In this document: piece after piece, positions 24,974 through 33,515 of the stretch
How the letters are laid out: each line of letters begins with the position of its first letter
Position numbering within the stretch: position 1 is the stretch's first letter
Assembly (NCBI GenBank): GCA_965194375.1
Contig: OZ239428.1
DNA length: 64,000 nucleotides
Origin: Tabrizicola_A aquatica
Lineage (GTDB): Bacteria > Pseudomonadota > Alphaproteobacteria > Rhodobacterales > Rhodobacteraceae
Direction: 5' to 3' (one strand)
Made by a program: the position numbers and the translations under genes
Notes under the pieces: model-generated
Databases searched by the model: none
What the model saw: only the letters and a program-made list of their open reading frames with translations
What the model was told of the DNA's origin: nothing

Positions 24974-25928
24974 TAGCGATAAATCCGTAAGTGAAACTGC
25001 ATCGCGCGTGATATCAATAGAAGCGGACGCACTATATGCTATGGCGCGAAAATTACCACGAGATTTTACAAGTGCAGTTCACGCTATTCTGCAAACAAGG
25101 GGGCGAGTCATTGTTTCAGGTGTGGGAAAGTCTGGTCATATTGCAAAGAAGATTGCAGCAACTTTAGCCAGCACTGGCACGCCAGCAAGCTTCGTGCACG
25201 CAACTGAGGCAAATCATGGTGATCTTGGTATGGTGACGGCTGCAGATATATGTTTGATAATCTCGAATTCTGGCGAAACATCTGAGCTGAGTGGAATAGT
25301 AAATCACACCCGTAGACTTGGCATTTTACTAATTGCAATCTCATCCAATCCCGACAGTACCTTGATGCGTGCATCTGATTACAAATTAGTGCTGATAAGA
25401 GCGCCCGAAGCCTGCTCAATAGGACTAGCGCCGACCACATCAACCACTCTCGCACTAGCTCTTGGAGATGCATTGGCCGTCGCACTGATGGAGCAACGTG
25501 GCTTCCAGCCAGAAAACTTCAAATTGCTTCACCCCGCTGGTAGCCTGGGTGCAAAATTGACAAGGGTCGAGCAACTAATGCACCAAGGCGATGCATTGCC
25601 TGTCGTCGATCACCATACCTCGATGCAAATTGCCCTTGTTACGATGACATCCAAGGGGTTTGGTATCGCCGCTGTAATCAAGGATGGCACTTTGATGGGT
25701 GTAATAAGTGACGGAGACTTGCGACGCCATATGGGCATACTGATGAGCGCAACTGCAGGCGAGATCGCAAATAAAACTCCTGTGACTGTAGCGCCCGATG
25801 CATTTGCCATCGAAACATTGAGTATAATGAATTCAAAAAGAATAAATGCAATATTGGTAGTGGATGCCCAGAATAAACTTCTTGGTATTCTGCACATTCA
25901 TGATCTATTACGGTTAGCAGCTGCGTGA
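24963..25928 (+). CDS. kdsD: D-arabinose-5-phosphate isomerase
   Basis: The 321-residue enzyme (KdsD/KpsF/GutQ family) converts ribulose-5-phosphate to arabinose-5-phosphate, the precursor of KDO. It has an N-terminal SIS sugar-isomerase domain (VSGVGKSGHIAKKIAATLAS, ISNSGETSEL, EACSIGLAPTTSTT) and a C-terminal pair of CBS domains (about 205-321, with IKDGTLMGVISDGDLRR and LLGILHIHDLLR). ATG at 24963 or 24966 overlaps the methyltransferase end. Together with kdsA downstream it forms a KDO supply module; an additional copy inside a capsule or O-antigen cluster often signals a KDO-containing polymer. Confidence 0.93.
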   Translation: MMPNSDKSVSETASRVISIEADALYAMARKLPRDFTSAVHAILQTRGRVIVSGVGKSGHIAKKIAATLASTGTPASFVHATEANHGDLGMVTAADICLIISNSGETSELSGIVNHTRRLGILLIAISSNPDSTLMRASDYKLVLIRAPEACSIGLAPTTSTTLALALGDALAVALMEQRGFQPENFKLLHPAGSLGAKLTRVEQLMHQGDALPVVDHHTSMQIALVTMTSKGFGIAAVIKDGTLMGVISDGDLRRHMGILMSATAGEIANKTPVTVAPDAFAIETLSIMNSKRINAILVVDAQNKLLGILHIHDLLRLAAA

Positions 25929-26183
25929 GGGTCGTTCTCTTTGAAAAAGCCAATTATTCATTTACTAAACCATAAATATTTGACTCAAGCCTGTCGTGGA
26001 TAGCATCTAGAAAAAGGAAGCAGTCTGCAGCAAGCGAAATATTTAAAAGGAACGTATGCAATTCCTCTGAAGAATCAAAAATTGTATATATAGAGCGCAC
26101 CCGTCACATGAAATAGAAACTCATTTCTCAACATGAGCCCACAAGCGCAATCTAACCGCTTTAACTAAGAGAGCTATCGCACA

Positions 26184-27011
26184 ATGCAGCCAAAAAAGAC
26201 AGTGATGATCGGAAATGTGCCATTCGGTGAAAAACAACCAGTTTCCTTCATCTTAGGCCCTTGCCAGCTAGAAAATCGCGATCATGCGATGATGATGGCT
26301 GAACGCATTACAGAAGCTTGTGCTGCCTCAAGGTCCAAATTTGTTTTTAAAGCCAGCTTTGACAAAGCAAATCGTTCTTCAATTAAATCTAAGCGCGGCA
26401 TTGGAATTGAGAATGGGCTACAAATCTTGAGTGAGGTTCGAAAAACCTTTGGATGCCCTGTTATCACAGATGTTCATGAGGTGGTGCAATGTGCACTCGC
26501 GGGCGAGATTGTTGACGCTATCCAAATTCCTGCATTCCTGTCTCGACAGACTGATTTGCTGTTGGCCGCTGGTGCCACAGGAAAGCCGGTCAACGTTAAA
26601 AAGGGGCAGTTTCTTGCGCCGTGGGAAATGAACAGAGTTGCGGAAAAAGTCGCAAGCACGGGGAATCTACAGATCTTGCTGTGCGAACGCGGTACTTCAT
26701 TTGGTTATAACACTCTGGTAAACGACTTCCGAGCTTTAGAGACCATGGCAGAAACCGGCTATCCAGTGGTATTTGATGCTACTCATTCTGTACAGCAACC
26801 TGGTGCGCATGGTATCTCTTCCGGTGGGGAGCGCAAATTTGTTTCGGCCCTTGCGCGGGCTGCTTGCGCAGTAGGTGTCTCAGGCGTGTTCATAGAGACG
26901 CACCAGGATCCCGATAACGCACCCAGTGATGGGCCCAATATGATCGCTGTCGACGACTTGGCTGAATTGATCGTGCAATTGCGAGATTTCGATGCACTAC
27001 GAAAGCGATGA
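26184..27011 (+). CDS. kdsA: 3-deoxy-D-manno-octulosonate 8-phosphate synthase
   Basis: The 275-residue enzyme condenses arabinose-5-phosphate with PEP to KDO-8-phosphate. Motifs seen: ILGPCQLENRD (residues 23-33), FKASFDKANRSS, GIGIENGL, TDVHE, NVKKGQFLAPW, FDATHSVQQPG and ETHQDPDNAPSDGPN. A Cys at residue 27 in the GPC motif, with the DATHS His and later Glu and Asp, is the pattern of the metal-dependent class, unlike the Asn of E. coli KdsA. The 255-base gap upstream from kdsD is AT-rich and includes a TATATA near 26087, perhaps a separate promoter. It overlaps the flippase gene by four bases. Confidence 0.95.
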   Translation: MQPKKTVMIGNVPFGEKQPVSFILGPCQLENRDHAMMMAERITEACAASRSKFVFKASFDKANRSSIKSKRGIGIENGLQILSEVRKTFGCPVITDVHEVVQCALAGEIVDAIQIPAFLSRQTDLLLAAGATGKPVNVKKGQFLAPWEMNRVAEKVASTGNLQILLCERGTSFGYNTLVNDFRALETMAETGYPVVFDATHSVQQPGAHGISSGGERKFVSALARAACAVGVSGVFIETHQDPDNAPSDGPNMIAVDDLAELIVQLRDFDALRKR

Positions 27012-28288
27012 TCAAATTGAATAAACAGAAACGGTTGCTTCTTAGCGCGATTGTCGCGCTTCAAGTCTTAAGTGGTATCGGCGCTATTTTGATGATTACG
27101 CGTAAATTCGGTGTAGGGATTGACACCGATATATATTTCTTATCTCAAGCGATTCCTTTAACCTTTTTTGCCATTTTATCGACTCCAATAATGAACGTTT
27201 GGATTGGCACCCTGAGTAAGATAACTGATCAAGTTCAGCTTTCAAGAAAATATGGAGCGCTTGGAACATCTGTTGCTTTGCTATGCTTGCTTTCGTTATG
27301 CTCGCTGCCACTCATTGAAGAACTTGTGGAGCTGATTTACACAAGCTATTCCAATGAAATTACAAAAAAAATATCGGAATATACGTCTGTTTTGATGATC
27401 GCTGCTATTTTCGAGCTATTTGCCCTGCCTATGTTGATATATGCTCGTTCGCGTGACCGCTTCCTGCTCGTAGAGTCAATTTACATGGTTACTTCCTTCA
27501 TTCATTTCGCATTCATTTACTCAATGAGAAGCGACACAGATTTCTCAACGATAATATACCTCATTCTGCTAAGGTCGATATTAATTAGCGTAGCAGCGCT
27601 AGTGTTCATAGGCTTTCCAAAACTAAATCTTGAAGCCTTCTCGTCAAAAGAGCAAGCTTGGAGGCAAATGCTCCCAGTATTCATCCTCGGCGCAGTTACA
27701 AAAAACAACTCCATCGTGGACAATGTAATAATCTCGTCTAGTGGAGCGGGTAATGTAAGCATCTACTCGATTAGCATGATGATAATCTCAACTATTGGCC
27801 GTATAATACAGAAGTCTTGGTTTAGCACTGATGTTCCACACTACAATAGGCTCATAGCAGAAAAAGATTTCTCCAATGTCAGAATAGAGCTGAGCCAAAC
27901 ACTTATCCACAGTCTAATAGCTTCAATTGTGGTTTTCTCCTTAGTATTATGTTTAAGGGAACCGATTGAGATGATTATTGGTTTGGTGCTACTGACTGAG
28001 GATGCGTCATCCTCGAGAATTTTCCTTGTTACATGTTTGCTATTTGGCTCAATATTCACTTCCACATACGGTACCTTGCCAGTTGCAATATTATATGGAT
28101 TGGGAAGCACGCTTCTCCCCTCCCTGATTGGAATAACTTCGTTCTTTGGGGGCATCGTTGTAAAATTGCTATTTTTTCAGTTTTACGGACTTGAGGGAGT
28201 AGCGATTGGACATACATTGTACTTCTTGTTTACCACTATTTTGATCTCGTTTTGTCTGGATTACAAACTAAGAAAAATGAAACGATGA
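27008..28288 (+). CDS. Wzx/MurJ-like lipid-linked oligosaccharide flippase
   Basis: This 426-residue protein has about 11-12 hydrophobic helices and an N-terminal segment ITRKFGVGIDTDIYFLSQAI that matches the MurJ/Wzx (MATE-like) pattern around the first two helices. It is expected to flip an undecaprenyl-linked repeat unit across the inner membrane. The start overlaps kdsA and the stop overlaps the next glycosyltransferase gene, both by four bases. A MurJ housekeeping role is unlikely given its glycan-cluster location and shorter length (MurJ is about 510). Confidence 0.82.
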   Translation: MIKLNKQKRLLLSAIVALQVLSGIGAILMITRKFGVGIDTDIYFLSQAIPLTFFAILSTPIMNVWIGTLSKITDQVQLSRKYGALGTSVALLCLLSLCSLPLIEELVELIYTSYSNEITKKISEYTSVLMIAAIFELFALPMLIYARSRDRFLLVESIYMVTSFIHFAFIYSMRSDTDFSTIIYLILLRSILISVAALVFIGFPKLNLEAFSSKEQAWRQMLPVFILGAVTKNNSIVDNVIISSSGAGNVSIYSISMMIISTIGRIIQKSWFSTDVPHYNRLIAEKDFSNVRIELSQTLIHSLIASIVVFSLVLCLREPIEMIIGLVLLTEDASSSRIFLVTCLLFGSIFTSTYGTLPVAILYGLGSTLLPSLIGITSFFGGIVVKLLFFQFYGLEGVAIGHTLYFLFTTILISFCLDYKLRKMKR

Positions 28289-29304
28289 AAAGAAAAATTG
28301 TATTTTGGCCAAGCACTGATGACTTAAATTTGGCGAGTCAAAGGATTCGGTGTTTTGATGTAGTAAATCGGTTAAAGGCGCAAGGTTTGGACGTAAGCGT
28401 ACAATTTGAGCCAAGAGTATGTGATGTTTTGGTTCTGAGTAAGCGCTATGATAACGCTTCGATTGAGCACGCCCTCAATCTAAAGCAAGAAAACGGTACT
28501 AAAATAGTTCTTGATATTTGTGATAATTTCTTCTATTTCGATGTAGCATCCAGCGCTGCAAAACTTAGAGCGTTGGAACTTAAAGATGCGCTGACGAAAG
28601 CTGACCTTGTTACTTGCTCAAGCGAATTTCTTGCGGAGCAGATTGGATTAAGAGTATCGACAGAGGTTAGAATAACGGTTGTAGAAGATTTCGTTGACAG
28701 AAGTTTATCCACCGTCAGAAGACCGTTTTTTTTGCAGTCGCTTAGCGACTTTCGAACGCTGATTCTTAACTTGCAGCTCGCCAGTAGTGGTCGAACCAAA
28801 TTTCTGTGGTTCGGAAATAGCGGGGGAAACTTCGCAAGGAGTGGAATAAGTGCTGTGGAAGGTATCTTGGATGTGCTTAATACTTGGAATGCTGAAAGCC
28901 CCATTTCCTTAACCATATTAAGTAATTCTCGGCGGTCTCTCTCATATTTTTCGCAACGATCAGAATTTCCAATATACTACGCCAGTTGGAATGCTAGAAA
29001 TTTTGAGAAGTTAGCAGTACTACACGATTGCTGCTTACTGCCTGTTGATGAGAATCCCTTCACCTATGCAAAAAGTGCCAATCGACTTACTTCGTGTTTG
29101 AAGCTGAAAATACCTGTACTGGCTACAGGAATTCCGAGTTATTTGGCCTACTCCAGGTTTGCCTTTTTGGATCCTTGGAACAGCTCAATCTCAGATGTCC
29201 ACGCCTACATGAAGCGAGCGAATTTTGAGCCAGTACATCAGTTTCTAGAAAATATGGAGAGTGAAGTGCTCGATAAGTGGATAAAAACGCTCGAATCTGT
29301 ATAG
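28285..29304 (+). CDS. Putative GT-B glycosyltransferase
   Basis: The 339-residue protein begins KIVFWPSTDDLNLASQRIRC, an opening often seen in GT4-like enzymes that act with other glycan-cluster genes. It later has KFLWFGNSGGN and LTILSNS (start of a second Rossmann domain), YASWNARNFEKLA, and a C-terminal donor-site-like LLPVDENPFTYAKSANRL. This supports a two-domain GT-B fold. It starts in a four-base overlap with the flippase gene. No sugar or acceptor specificity can be read. The gene is followed by an insertion-sequence fossil rather than the next cluster gene. Confidence 0.65.
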   Translation: MKRKIVFWPSTDDLNLASQRIRCFDVVNRLKAQGLDVSVQFEPRVCDVLVLSKRYDNASIEHALNLKQENGTKIVLDICDNFFYFDVASSAAKLRALELKDALTKADLVTCSSEFLAEQIGLRVSTEVRITVVEDFVDRSLSTVRRPFFLQSLSDFRTLILNLQLASSGRTKFLWFGNSGGNFARSGISAVEGILDVLNTWNAESPISLTILSNSRRSLSYFSQRSEFPIYYASWNARNFEKLAVLHDCCLLPVDENPFTYAKSANRLTSCLKLKIPVLATGIPSYLAYSRFAFLDPWNSSISDVHAYMKRANFEPVHQFLENMESEVLDKWIKTLESV

Positions 29305-30367
29305 GTTTGTTCTGCAGTAGGTTAGGAAAGTTTAATGTGGGCTCCTGTGTGGTTTTGAATGCAAAGGACAGTATCGAGAAACTAAGTCCTGCTCACATAA
29401 CCAGAAAAAAAGTTCCTCTAAGTCAGCGTGAAGCTTGAGCGGAAGTGTGTCGGACATCTTCAACCTTGTTCAAAATCGCCTTAAACCTTCAGCCGCGGGA
29501 ACACGTTATCGTTTCCTGTCGTAGCCAGTGGCGACCCTGCGCCAGTCCTTCAATCGACCGAACATGATCTCGATCCGGTCGCTACCTTTGTGTGTTTGAT
29601 GGGTTTGCCGCACGATTATCTATCCGGAAGGAAGGGTTTTGGTCCCCCTGCTTTCATCGCGTCGCAGAACAAGTCAGCGGCATAGCCTCGGTCAGCTGAC
29701 GACAACTTTGCCTCTGGCAGTCTGCACAGCAGGGCCGCCAGACCCGTGTAGTCGCTGCCCTGGCCTGGCGTCGTGCAAAAAGGAATCGGGCGGCACTCAG
29801 CGTCGGTGACGTCAAGCTCACGCCGATCCTGGATCGAACAATCAAGCGGCCCCTAAGGTCGCCTGGCCCGCCTACTCTTGGACCACGGGCTGATCGCCGT
29901 GCTGCGCACCCTCAGACAAGTCGCATAGATCGTTACCGTCTTATGAAGGTCAGATTCCACGGCAAACCCGTTCATTATCCGGGCCAAGACCTCTTTGTCG
30001 CTCCACCGCTTCAATCGGTTGAAAAGGGTCGTTGGCTGGGCATAATCCTTCGCTGCATTTCACCAGTGAAAGCCATTCCGATTTATGAAGATCACTCCAA
30101 TCAACATCCGCCGGTCGTCGACGCGGGGCTTACCGTGACTCTTGGGAAAGAAGGCCAGCAAACGGTCCATCTGCGCGTCAGGCAGCCAGAAGGGTTGCTC
30201 TAGCTCGGATCTCCTTTTTGAGATTTAATCAAATAGACTCCGCAAGATCAATGGTCCTGACCCTAGCGATTTGATTGCTATAGATCATGTCTTTTATACT
30301 ATTCAGTCTGTTAAAACATTGGCAAATCAACCTTTCGGAAGTTATAGTTCGATAAGAAAGAATACAC
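29305..30367. other. Gap in the glycan cluster occupied by an IS fossil
   Basis: About 1060 bases without an intact gene. 29305-29475 shows nothing I can assign. 29476-30241 is the decayed IS5-type element listed separately, much GC-richer than its surroundings. 30242-30367 is AT-rich and presumably holds the promoter for the downstream membrane protein, though I cannot point to clear -35 and -10 hexamers. Confidence 0.6.
29476..30241 (-). mobile_element. Degraded IS5-family (IS427-group) transposase remnant
   Basis: Read leftward, several blocks match an IS5/IS427-type DDE transposase. FWLPDAQMDRLLAFFPKSHG then PRVDDRRMLIGVIFINRNG lie near 30200-30090, and TLFNRLKRWSDKEVLARIM near 30030. 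TPGQGSDYTGLAALL and SSADRGYAADLF lie near 29780-29690, and RIEIMFGRLKDWRRVATGY near 29580-29520. Stop codons (for example TGA after NGFHW), a frame change and a deletion of the basic segment before RIEIMF make it non-functional. The usual start is replaced by TAG-AGC. GAGTCTATTTGATT read leftward near 30241 may be one element end; I could not find its partner. Confidence 0.85.
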
Positions 30368-31309
30368 ATGCCTGAAAAAAATCCATCAAGAGCATATGTG
30401 TATCAATCACTTGAACGTGAGAATCGCAAACTGGGCGGCATAAATGTGATTTCAGCAACAATTATTGGTATTTCTTTTCACTTTTTGCTGGGTGCAGTGC
30501 TTGTGGCCGAATTTGGTTCAGTTCCTCTAAAAATGGATCCATTTTTTATTATAGCATTTTCGATCATAGTTTATTTGAGTTCCCGAAATTTTCTTAAACC
30601 ACGGCCAATGAACGCGCAGTTCCGCTATCACAAGTCTTTCAGCTTACTTGTTTTAACTATATTTATCCTCGAACTAGCATATTTCGGCGTTCCCATTTTA
30701 GGACACACAAGCTATACGAAATTTGGTTTTCCGGTACTTCACCATTTCGTCGCGAACGCGTGGATACTGCTTGTAGTGACGCGCAGGCCATCTGTGTATA
30801 CGTTAATTGGAATACTAATCATTGCAGTCTGTATTGCAAACCGCACTTTATTTTTTGCAGCGCTAGTCGCCTTCTTCATAGCTAAACCGCCGAGAATAAT
30901 GAATCTTATCACCGGTTCGGCGTTGACTGCGATTATTTTTACGATGATCGGTATTGCGCGTGCGAAAACTGGTGTGTTTTCAGATGTTGAGCTACTGCCA
31001 GGTTTAGTTGTACCGGAGCAGTTGTTCTTTCTGGTGCTTTATGTCATCGGACCGGCGATGGCAGTTCTCGATACTGGTAGTAGCTTTGAAATCGTGAGTT
31101 ATTGGAACACCGTTCCTGAGTGGATGTTAAGTAGGGAAATCCCTTTGTATCTGAATTTTATAGTTTTCTACGGGGCGATTTACGCTCTCATGATGGTGGT
31201 CATTAACCGATTGTGGCTGAACGTTTTATTTTATCCCATTGCTGTTCATTTGCCGCTGACTTTTTTTCTGGATACCTTTACACAACGACAACGATCTCAG
31301 CAGTTCTAA
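30368..31309 (+). CDS. Polytopic membrane protein, candidate Wzy oligosaccharide polymerase
   Basis: The 313-residue protein is hydrophobic throughout, with about nine or ten membrane segments. After a segment LVLTIFILELAYFGVPILG it has YTKFGFPVLHHF, a pattern typical of oligosaccharide repeat-unit polymerases (a conserved loop after the third or fourth helix with FG-P--H). A Wzy enzyme would join repeat units in the periplasm after flipping by the protein encoded at 27008. It is shorter than many Wzy proteins (about 400). It follows the IS fossil and precedes a string of glycosyltransferases. Codons are AT-rich like the rest of the cluster. Confidence 0.65.
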   Translation: MPEKNPSRAYVYQSLERENRKLGGINVISATIIGISFHFLLGAVLVAEFGSVPLKMDPFFIIAFSIIVYLSSRNFLKPRPMNAQFRYHKSFSLLVLTIFILELAYFGVPILGHTSYTKFGFPVLHHFVANAWILLVVTRRPSVYTLIGILIIAVCIANRTLFFAALVAFFIAKPPRIMNLITGSALTAIIFTMIGIARAKTGVFSDVELLPGLVVPEQLFFLVLYVIGPAMAVLDTGSSFEIVSYWNTVPEWMLSREIPLYLNFIVFYGAIYALMMVVINRLWLNVLFYPIAVHLPLTFFLDTFTQRQRSQQF

Positions 31310-31342
31310 TACTTCTGACATTGAGTTTCAGGATTAGGTTTG

Positions 31343-32080
31343 ATGAAAAATAGGGTCATAATTATCTGCTATAAAGAAGATTTTCAGGTGTCTGACGCTT
31401 TTCTGACTTCTAAAAAGCATCTGGGAAGGGATTTTGAGATAGTCATTATAAATAATGCCTCAGGTAAAGATGAGGTGAGGAGTATGCATTGCGATGACAA
31501 AGTGATTACCATATATGATTTTAAGGAGAATTATGGCCTTAAAGCCTATCAGATGCTACCAAAGTCAACCAATGACGGTTATACAATTCTTCTGAATCCT
31601 GACTGCTCAATTAGTCGGGAATATATAGCTCAGTTGGAGCGTTCTATCAGGGCCGGAGTCGCAGATGTGATCGTGCCAAGACTGACCTGTAAGGGAAGGA
31701 CAATATCGCCATTCCGACGCTATAATATTAGGTTTGATTTCTATATTTTCGCCTTTTGTTGCGTCCGTAATGATTTTCTTGAACGGATCGATGAGATTCC
31801 AAATTATTTTTTTGTGGATGGAGTAGACTATTTTTTATCTATGGAATTCCGCCGCCTTGGAGCATTCATCACATCTTTGGACATCGAATTGGAGCATGAC
31901 TTGTCTGTATTATCCAACTTCGCTAGCTTGTCAGATTTTCGGAAAAGCTTGATTATAAGGTCCGAGCTAGCATTAATCGAAAAACTATTTGGAGATAGTA
32001 ATTGTATTCTATTTCTGAAAGTTTCTTGCCTTGCACGAATGAGACTTGTATTTTTTTTGAAACGAAAAGGTTGGCTTTGA
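31343..32080 (+). CDS. Glycosyltransferase family 2-like protein
   Basis: This 245-residue protein shows a GT-A fold: VIIICYKEDFQVS at the start, FEIVIINNASGKDEVRS in the second strand, ENYGLKAYQ, and the DXD-equivalent LLNPDCSIS (about residue 88), as in WbbL-type rhamnosyltransferases. A later FFVDGVDYFLSMEFRRLG fits the acceptor-side acidic motif. ATG at 31343 is preferred over the adjacent TTG at 31340. It ends 4 bases before the next gene. The specificity cannot be read; rhamnose is plausible because rmlCBDA is in the same locus. Confidence 0.75.
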   Translation: MKNRVIIICYKEDFQVSDAFLTSKKHLGRDFEIVIINNASGKDEVRSMHCDDKVITIYDFKENYGLKAYQMLPKSTNDGYTILLNPDCSISREYIAQLERSIRAGVADVIVPRLTCKGRTISPFRRYNIRFDFYIFAFCCVRNDFLERIDEIPNYFFVDGVDYFLSMEFRRLGAFITSLDIELEHDLSVLSNFASLSDFRKSLIIRSELALIEKLFGDSNCILFLKVSCLARMRLVFFLKRKGWL

Positions 32081-32084
32081 AGAA

Positions 32085-33515
32085 ATGCTGTCTGTATCAG
32101 GGCTCGATTTTGCTAAGAAGAAAACGCTCATTGTGGGAAAAGGTCCTTCAATCGATGCCTTTAGGCGTTATCTTGATTTTGACCATATTTTCACAATCAA
32201 CCAGGTAACAAGTATCATCAGTCATCCACACTATGCCTTCTTTTTAGATTTGGAGCCTTTTCTAGAAGTACAGAACGAACTGTCGATTAGAAAAGATGTA
32301 AAGGTCATTCTTCCGTTATATCCAAATGTCCGGTGTGCACATAAAGGAACGAGAAGGTCTTCAAGAAGTATTTTGTCACTTTCAATCGAAAACAAAGTAT
32401 TAAAGCAGTTGAGTGATGAAGATAGGTTGTATTTTTACAATCATGAGCATTCGGATGTGGGCGTCACTAATTCAAATAGAGACACATTCAAAGCAAACTT
32501 TGTATCTGTGACTGTTCTTCTTCAAATTTTGGCAGAGAAAAATGTTGCAAGCATAGCTCTGGTCGGATTTGATGGCGGATTGACTTACTCCAATAGTTTG
32601 CCTCTTTCTCGATTGCGCTCTCTAACAAGTAATTTTGATCGGCAGTTTAGAATTTTCAGGGAATTCAACGCTAAGATCAACTTCCTACTCAGAAAGGTCG
32701 ACACTATGGTAAACATTTATGTTGGAGCGCAAGATGCGCAATATATTCCGGCGCGTGTCTTGGAGTATTCTATTCGCAAGCATACTCTTATAGAAGTGAA
32801 TGTAATACGGTTAGGCGAGGTCGTTTCAAGCACCAAGTTTTCAGGTCGAACTCCTTTTTCTGGCCAGCGGTTTGAAATTCCTCGTCTCAACAACTTTGCA
32901 GGACATGCTATCTACTTGGATTCGGATATGTTGGTTTTTCACGATATCTCCAATTTGCTAGCGCAGGCAAGCGATACTACTGTTTCCGCCTGTAGGGTTC
33001 GAGAAGGAGTGAAACGTAGGCCGCAGTATTCCGTGATGGTAATTGATTGTAAATCGGCGCGATGGGATGTAGATGCAATTGCTACTGCTTCCTCGTATTC
33101 GTATGATAAAATCATGTTTGATTTGGACTTCGAACCGAGCAAGTCGCGCCAAATCGAAGCATACTGGAACGACCTGGAAGTTTTTGATAAAAACACAAAG
33201 CTACTTCACTTTACTGATATGGATAGGCAGCCTTGGATTTCAGCCGCCAATCCTTTGCGTGATGTTTGGATCGATGTGTTGCGAGAGGCTGTTGAGAATA
33301 ACTTCATTTCTATTCAGGAGGTGATTGAAGCCATAAGAAAAGGTGACATCTCGCCCGATATTCTTGACTTGGTCTTGGGAGCGCGACAGAAACGCCGCTT
33401 TTCTAGCATACTTTATGCACCTCCGCATACGGTGGCTCGTTTCTTCAGATCGAATAATTATTTAACTAGAGCGCTCACTTCTGTAGCACTTAAGATACGG
33501 GGATTGGTGAAGTGA
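32085..33515 (+). CDS. Two-domain glycosyltransferase: sialyltransferase-like fold plus GT8-like domain
   Basis: The 476-residue protein seems to be a fusion. Residues 1-195 begin KKTLIVGKGPSIDAF, then FDHIFTINQVT and YAFFLDLEPF, and end with ASIALVGFDGGLTYSN. This is the pattern of GT42-like sialyltransferase or DUF115/MptE-type proteins. Residues about 205-400 begin VNIYVGAQDAQYIPARVLEY and contain HAIYLDSDMLVFHDI, where DSD is a metal-binding DXD motif, typical of GT8-like glycosyltransferases. The C-terminus is a basic helical tail. Two activities in one protein could build two linkages of the repeat unit. Both assignments are fold-level only; the enzyme could also be a pyrophosphokinase-like fold used for another transfer. 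Confidence 0.6.
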   Translation: MLSVSGLDFAKKKTLIVGKGPSIDAFRRYLDFDHIFTINQVTSIISHPHYAFFLDLEPFLEVQNELSIRKDVKVILPLYPNVRCAHKGTRRSSRSILSLSIENKVLKQLSDEDRLYFYNHEHSDVGVTNSNRDTFKANFVSVTVLLQILAEKNVASIALVGFDGGLTYSNSLPLSRLRSLTSNFDRQFRIFREFNAKINFLLRKVDTMVNIYVGAQDAQYIPARVLEYSIRKHTLIEVNVIRLGEVVSSTKFSGRTPFSGQRFEIPRLNNFAGHAIYLDSDMLVFHDISNLLAQASDTTVSACRVREGVKRRPQYSVMVIDCKSARWDVDAIATASSYSYDKIMFDLDFEPSKSRQIEAYWNDLEVFDKNTKLLHFTDMDRQPWISAANPLRDVWIDVLREAVENNFISIQEVIEAIRKGDISPDILDLVLGARQKRRFSSILYAPPHTVARFFRSNNYLTRALTSVALKIRGLVK

